From SAR116 cluster bacterium (lineage in GTDB: Bacteria; Pseudomonadota; Alphaproteobacteria; Puniceispirillales; UBA1172), in assembly GCA_002691725.1 (NCBI GenBank), contig NZIT01000083.1, forward strand, positions 1-5,486: a stretch of 5,486 bases of DNA, written 5' to 3'. Positions 1 through 5,486 of this stretch are shown here, one piece after another. Position 1 is the first letter of the stretch, and each line of letters begins with the position of its first letter. The notes under the pieces were generated by a model. It was given only the letters and a program-made list of their open reading frames with translations, was not told the origin of the DNA and ran no database searches. The translations under genes were made by a program, and so were the position numbers.

Positions 1-192
1 GGTTGGATTGCCATATCGCGAATAGACAAATCGGTCGATATCACCACTAAACGCATCAGCTGCCTCTTGGGCAGAGCCATAGACATAGCCTGATGTTAAA
101 TATAACGCTTCGGCGGTTTCATCAAATGGTGAACGGTTAACCCCACCACGAACCGCGAGTGTATCAGGGTGATATGATTTATTTTTATTCAT
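1..192 (-). CDS. metZ: O-succinylhomoserine sulfhydrylase, N-terminal part (3' end outside the window)
   Basis: Only the first 64 codons are present; the gene runs off the low-coordinate edge. The product begins MNKNKSYHPDTLAVRGG and continues through a SPFDETAEALYLTSGYVY stretch to SRYGNPT at residues 58-64. The TLAVRGG opening, the FDETAEAL-LTSGYVY segment and the YSRYGNPT motif are typical of the Cys/Met-metabolism PLP enzyme family (fold type I), and most like MetZ, which makes homocysteine from O-succinylhomoserine and sulfide in the cytoplasm. The PLP lysine lies beyond the window, so the family is well supported but the exact substrate is inferred. The ATG at 192 is the most upstream start possible, because the codon just before it in frame is a TAA stop. 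No good Shine-Dalgarno sequence lies at the right distance. It sits 34 bases after regA on the same strand and may depend on read-through from it. Confidence 0.85.
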   Translation of the reverse strand, partial: MNKNKSYHPDTLAVRGGVNRSPFDETAEALYLTSGYVYGSAQEAADAFSGDIDRFVYSRYGNPT

Positions 193-226
193 TTATTCAG
201 CTTAAATGATCAATATATCCCCATGC

Positions 227-766
227 TTAGGGTCTTGGAGCATGTTTTGCAAGAATTCTTTGCAATGTGCGGCGATGTAATTTCAGCCGACGTGCTGTTT
301 CGGATACATTTCTGCCGCATTGCTCATAGACGCGCTGAATATGCTCCCAGCGCACACGGTCAGCCGACATCGGGTCTTCGGGTGGTGGCGGCATAGACTC
401 ACCCTTTTGCAATAACGCCGCCACAATAGCATCAGGGTCTGCCGGTTTTGGAAGATAGTCAACCGCCCCTGCCTTAACCGCAGACACAGCCGTTGCTATG
501 TTGCCAAATCCTGTCAGCATAATCACGCGACAGCCAGGTTGATTATCCTGGAGGATTTGGACAATATCCAACCCACTGCCTTGTTCCAGTTTCAAGTCAA
601 GAATGGCATGGGTGAATTGCTCTGACTTAATGCATTCGCGCGCATCAGCAATGTTGGATGCCATTGTCACGATAAACCCTTTGCGTTCCATGACGCGCGC
701 CAAGCGGCCAAGCAACGGTTCATCATCATCAACAATCAGTAGTTTATGTTCGGTTTTATGCATCAT
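227..766 (-). CDS. regA: RegA/PrrA/ActR-family redox response regulator
   Basis: This 179-residue protein is a complete DNA-binding response regulator, probably the partner of the kinase encoded just upstream. The receiver domain spans about residues 7-122, with acidic pocket D13-D15, phospho-acceptor D57 (AILDLKL), T85 (MLTG) and K107 (YLPKP). A proline-rich linker follows (PPPP at 126-129, then EDPMSADRVRWEHIQR). The tail from about 137 to 178 is a Fis-type helix-turn-helix, with RNVSETARRLKLHRRTLQR nearly identical to the very conserved RegA/PrrA/ActR tail. Known members switch photosynthesis, respiration, carbon and nitrogen fixation or acid tolerance genes in response to redox state; the targets here cannot be read from the window. 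The length matches the family (about 180). The start is uncertain by one codon: AGGA lies 4 bases before the first ATG (766) and 7 before the second (763), which is the better spacing. Stop is TAA. Confidence 0.96.
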   Translation of the reverse strand: MMHKTEHKLLIVDDDEPLLGRLARVMERKGFIVTMASNIADARECIKSEQFTHAILDLKLEQGSGLDIVQILQDNQPGCRVIMLTGFGNIATAVSAVKAGAVDYLPKPADPDAIVAALLQKGESMPPPPEDPMSADRVRWEHIQRVYEQCGRNVSETARRLKLHRRTLQRILAKHAPRP

Positions 767-770
767 GATT

Positions 771-774
771 TCCT
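771..774 (-). promoter_or_regulatory. Shine-Dalgarno of regA
   Basis: AGGA on the minus strand lies 4 bases before the ATG at 766 and 7 bases before the ATG at 763. The two ATG codons are adjacent, so the choice changes the protein by only one methionine. The spacing slightly favours the second ATG; the longer reading is kept for the CDS. Confidence 0.55.
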
Positions 775-834
775 ACTATTCTATATAGGTAGAAAAGCAA
801 TAAACACAAGGCTTTAAAAAATGGGCGCGTGAGC

Positions 835-2136
835 TTACTTTGCGTATCCAACATCAACATCCGCACGCGGCAGAACAAATGTGACTTCCGCCCCCGCCGG
901 TTTGACATTTCTGGCAACAAGTTTACCGCCCAGACCTTCGATCATCGTGGTCGCAATAAACAAGCCTAGCCCCATATGACCATCAATGCCTTTTCGGGAT
1001 GAATTATATGGCTCACCAAGACGGCTAAGCACAGAGCTGGTAAACCCGGGGCCATCATCAGTGATACAAATAAACAAGTTGTTTTGATCCCAACCAACCG
1101 CAACCGTAACCTTGGTTTTGGCAAATTGCGCGGCATTATCAATCATCATCTCAAGGCTGTAAATGATATCGGGCCGCCGCCCAAGGATTGGCGTCTCGCC
1201 GTCTATTGTTGGCAGCGTCTGCAAAGTGATCATTTCCCGAATATCAGCAAAGCGATCATCAATCAGCCCTTGCACCAAGGCAATCGCCGCCACCGGGTCA
1301 TGGCTCATCTGATCAATCTGATTGGCATCTTCGCTCAATCCAGCCAAGATCATGCGGCAGCGTTCGGTTTCGGCTTTCAAGGCTATGATCTCCGTAGCCA
1401 GGGTTTCATGATCTGCCTTCTCGTCAAGCATTTCTGCCAATTCATGAGTGATCAGGGTGATGGTATTGAGTGGTGAGCCCAATTTATGCGCCGCAACCGT
1501 GGCAAGGCTCCCTAAAGAGACCATTTGCTGTTCATGGGCAATATTAACTCGCGCATCCGAAAGCCCGCGTACAATATGACGCGCATGATTTGTCAAAAGC
1601 CCTGTGTAAATACCAATAAAGCCGACCGCGAAAACAATCCCTATCCATAATCCCACTAAATACAGACCTGGCCATTCGGGCGTTGTGTTCTGCCATGGTA
1701 ACGGCAAATGATAAACCGATAACAGACTAGCCAGAAAAGCCACCATCAAGATAAGCGATATTGTATAGCGCATTGATAGAAGCGAGGCGGAGACCGCTAC
1801 CGGTGCCAGCAAAAGCAAAGCAAAAGGATTGGTCAGCCCACCGGTTAAGAATAATAGGGCAAACAGCTGTAACGTATCAAACCCCAGCAGGAAAAACGCC
1901 TGATAATTATCAATCCGGATACGCGACCGGTTGACCAGATGATGCCAAATACCAACCACCGCAGAAATCAGGATAACCAGCATTAACCAGAAAATCGGAA
2001 TATTCAGATCAAGCGCAAAATATACAACCAACACGGTCAGCAACTGACCACCTATCGCCATCCATCGCACCATAGACAACTGGCCGCTATTGATCAGATC
2101 ATCAATCTTGAGAAAGGAGTAATCCTGATGTGGCAT
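835..2136 (-). CDS. regB: RegB/PrrB/ActS-family redox-sensing membrane histidine kinase
   Basis: This 433-residue inner-membrane kinase should phosphorylate the RegA regulator encoded next. Six hydrophobic helices lie at about residues 23-42, 46-64, 80-98, 105-120, 124-145 and 158-180. The family's quinone-sensing heptapeptide GGxxNPF is present as GGLTNPF at 99-105. The dimerisation/phospho-acceptor box reads AAHKLGSPL with His217, and the redox cysteine of the family is matched by Cys260 in ERCRMIL. The ATPase domain has an N box (MIDNAAQFA, Asn334), a G1 box (DDGPGF, 360-365), the family's RLGEPYNSSRKG, and a G2 box (GLGLF, 389-393). The odd point is Lys218 after the histidine, where RegB relatives have Glu. 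An ATG lies two codons further upstream (2142), but the only Shine-Dalgarno directly abuts it, so the ATG at 2136 is chosen. The gene starts 20 bases after gyrB and ends with TAA. Confidence 0.95.
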   Translation of the reverse strand: MPHQDYSFLKIDDLINSGQLSMVRWMAIGGQLLTVLVVYFALDLNIPIFWLMLVILISAVVGIWHHLVNRSRIRIDNYQAFFLLGFDTLQLFALLFLTGGLTNPFALLLLAPVAVSASLLSMRYTISLILMVAFLASLLSVYHLPLPWQNTTPEWPGLYLVGLWIGIVFAVGFIGIYTGLLTNHARHIVRGLSDARVNIAHEQQMVSLGSLATVAAHKLGSPLNTITLITHELAEMLDEKADHETLATEIIALKAETERCRMILAGLSEDANQIDQMSHDPVAAIALVQGLIDDRFADIREMITLQTLPTIDGETPILGRRPDIIYSLEMMIDNAAQFAKTKVTVAVGWDQNNLFICITDDGPGFTSSVLSRLGEPYNSSRKGIDGHMGLGLFIATTMIEGLGGKLVARNVKPAGAEVTFVLPRADVDVGYAK

Positions 2137-2142
2137 TTCCAT

Positions 2143-2147
2143 TCCTT
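2143..2147 (-). promoter_or_regulatory. Shine-Dalgarno that decides the regB start
   Basis: AAGGA on the minus strand touches the ATG at 2142 with no spacer, which is too close for initiation. It is 6 bases from the in-frame ATG at 2136, a normal spacing. This supports a 433-residue rather than a 435-residue product. The site lies in the short gap after the gyrB stop, so regB can be translated independently on a gyrB-regB message. Confidence 0.6.
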
Positions 2148-2156
2148 CGCCTGTGA

Positions 2157-4643
<2,487 letters not shown>

Positions 4644-4646
4644 TCA

Positions 4647-5486
4647 CTAAACAATTTGCCCTTTATCAAGATGAATAACATTGGCCTGACGGCTTATTGG
4701 CGCAAAGCTAATGCTGTCCGTGCCGCTAAACCATACTTGCCCTGGTAAAGCGCTCGTCAGCTCAAACAAGGCTAATCTTCGCTCCGCATCCAGATGCGAG
4801 ACAATATCATCCAGCAAAAGAATAGGTGGTCGTGACAGGCGTTGATTCTGCAACCGCGCATGCGCCAAGATGACTGATATAACCAGCGATTTCTGCTCAC
4901 CTGTTGATGAGGTTTCCGCTATCTGGCCAGTATCCGAGTGGCGCACTTCCAATACGCTGTTATGAGGCCCTGGCATTGTGACTTCACCAAGTTGCCTTTG
5001 CGCCCGCGCCGCTGACCTGATGCGATCCTCAACATCAACCGCAGGCATGTCATGAAGCCATGTTTCGGCAAGCCCTGTTATCGTTAGCCGTGCCGCCGGA
5101 AACCCAACCACCGGCATGGCGGCTTCGTGATCAAGAGCATCACCCATGGTCTGACGCGCCGCGATAATAGCAATTCCGGTTTCCGCCAGCTCTTGCTCCA
5201 CAGCGGCAAGCCAGCGATCTTCCGCGCCATCTTCAAGCAGACGATTTCTTTGCCGCATCCCGCGCTCATAGCGGCTTAACCGGCCAGCATGCGCAGGGTC
5301 AAAAGCAATCACCAAGCGATCTAAAAACCGCCGCCTTTCACCTGGTGAGCCAGCCAGAACACTATCCATGTCAGGGGTTAGCCATGATATCGCCAAGCGT
5401 TCAGCAAGCGCCGATTGCGATGCGTTGGCGCCATCAAGGCGGATAGCGCGGCGCCCATTTTCTTGATTAACCTCTTCGCCTGTTCC
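4647..5486 (-). CDS. recF: DNA replication and repair protein RecF, C-terminal 279 residues (5' end outside the window)
   Basis: RecF is an SMC-like ATPase that, with RecO and RecR, helps load RecA at single-strand gaps. The frame is open to the window edge, so roughly the first hundred residues, including the Walker A loop, are missing. Counting from the edge, the conserved WLTPDMD followed by GERRRFLDRLV (about 35-59) identifies the family. GPH at 173-175 leads into the ABC-type signature SSTGEQKS (193-200), then Walker B ILLLDD (222-227) and the D-loop SHLD (230-233). A TTG at 5396 could be mistaken for a start, but the 30 codons before it are open and RecF-like (for example RRAIRLDGANASQSAL), so it is internal. 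The GPH motif diverges: GPHNSVL where GPHRxDL is usual. Stop is TAG; gyrB follows after 57 bases, the standard recF-gyrB order. Confidence 0.97.
   Translation of the reverse strand, partial: GTGEEVNQENGRRAIRLDGANASQSALAERLAISWLTPDMDSVLAGSPGERRRFLDRLVIAFDPAHAGRLSRYERGMRQRNRLLEDGAEDRWLAAVEQELAETGIAIIAARQTMGDALDHEAAMPVVGFPAARLTITGLAETWLHDMPAVDVEDRIRSAARAQRQLGEVTMPGPHNSVLEVRHSDTGQIAETSSTGEQKSLVISVILAHARLQNQRLSRPPILLLDDIVSHLDAERRLALFELTSALPGQVWFSGTDSISFAPISRQANVIHLDKGQIV

Noticed and set aside
767..834. Possible terminator after regB (T-run following CGCGCCC on the minus strand)
   Set aside because: The G+C-rich segment before the T-run has no matching inverted partner, so no intrinsic terminator stem forms.
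1084..1476. 130-codon plus-strand open frame inside regB
   Set aside because: It lies entirely antisense to the conserved kinase domain, has no recognisable motif or ribosome-binding site, and reads as a shadow of the real gene.
4647..5396. RecF starting at the TTG at 5396
   Set aside because: The frame is open and RecF-like for 30 more codons to the window edge, so this TTG is an internal leucine.

Overview
The window reads as a chromosomal segment of an alphaproteobacterium. The evidence is a RegB/PrrB/ActS sensor kinase next to a RegA/PrrA/ActR regulator with its near-invariant Fis-type DNA-binding tail, a full-length Gram-negative-type GyrB directly after recF, and an O-succinylhomoserine sulfhydrylase of the kind common in that class. 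Base composition is moderate, close to half G+C by eye. That would fit a marine, SAR116-like lineage better than a high-GC Rhodobacter or Caulobacter relative, but this placement is a guess from impression, not from a search.

All five genes lie on the minus strand, so transcription runs from high to low coordinates. In that order they are: recF (5' end missing), gyrB, regB (actS/prrB), regA (actR/prrA) and metZ (3' end missing). The gaps are 57, 20, 68 and 34 bases. No convincing terminator is visible in any gap, so read-through of the whole run is plausible. No stretch over 300 bases lacks a gene. No RNA genes, insertion sequences, CRISPR arrays, attachment sites or long repeats were seen.

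Functionally, recF and gyrB are the tail of the classic replication and repair cluster near the origin. RecF loads recombinase at gaps, and GyrB is the ATPase subunit of gyrase. Next comes a complete redox-sensing two-component pair: a six-helix membrane kinase that in characterised relatives senses the quinone pool and a redox-active cysteine, and its DNA-binding response regulator. The last gene starts the methionine/homocysteine enzyme MetZ.

Nothing here looks like a new system. The most notable point is in the kinase: the residue directly after the phospho-accepting histidine is lysine, not the usual glutamate. The unusual neighbourhood (regB-regA joined to recF-gyrB, with no senC/prrC between them) and some divergence in the RecF GPH motif are secondary points. 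Two start codons (regB, regA) are ambiguous and are discussed from ribosome-binding-site spacing.
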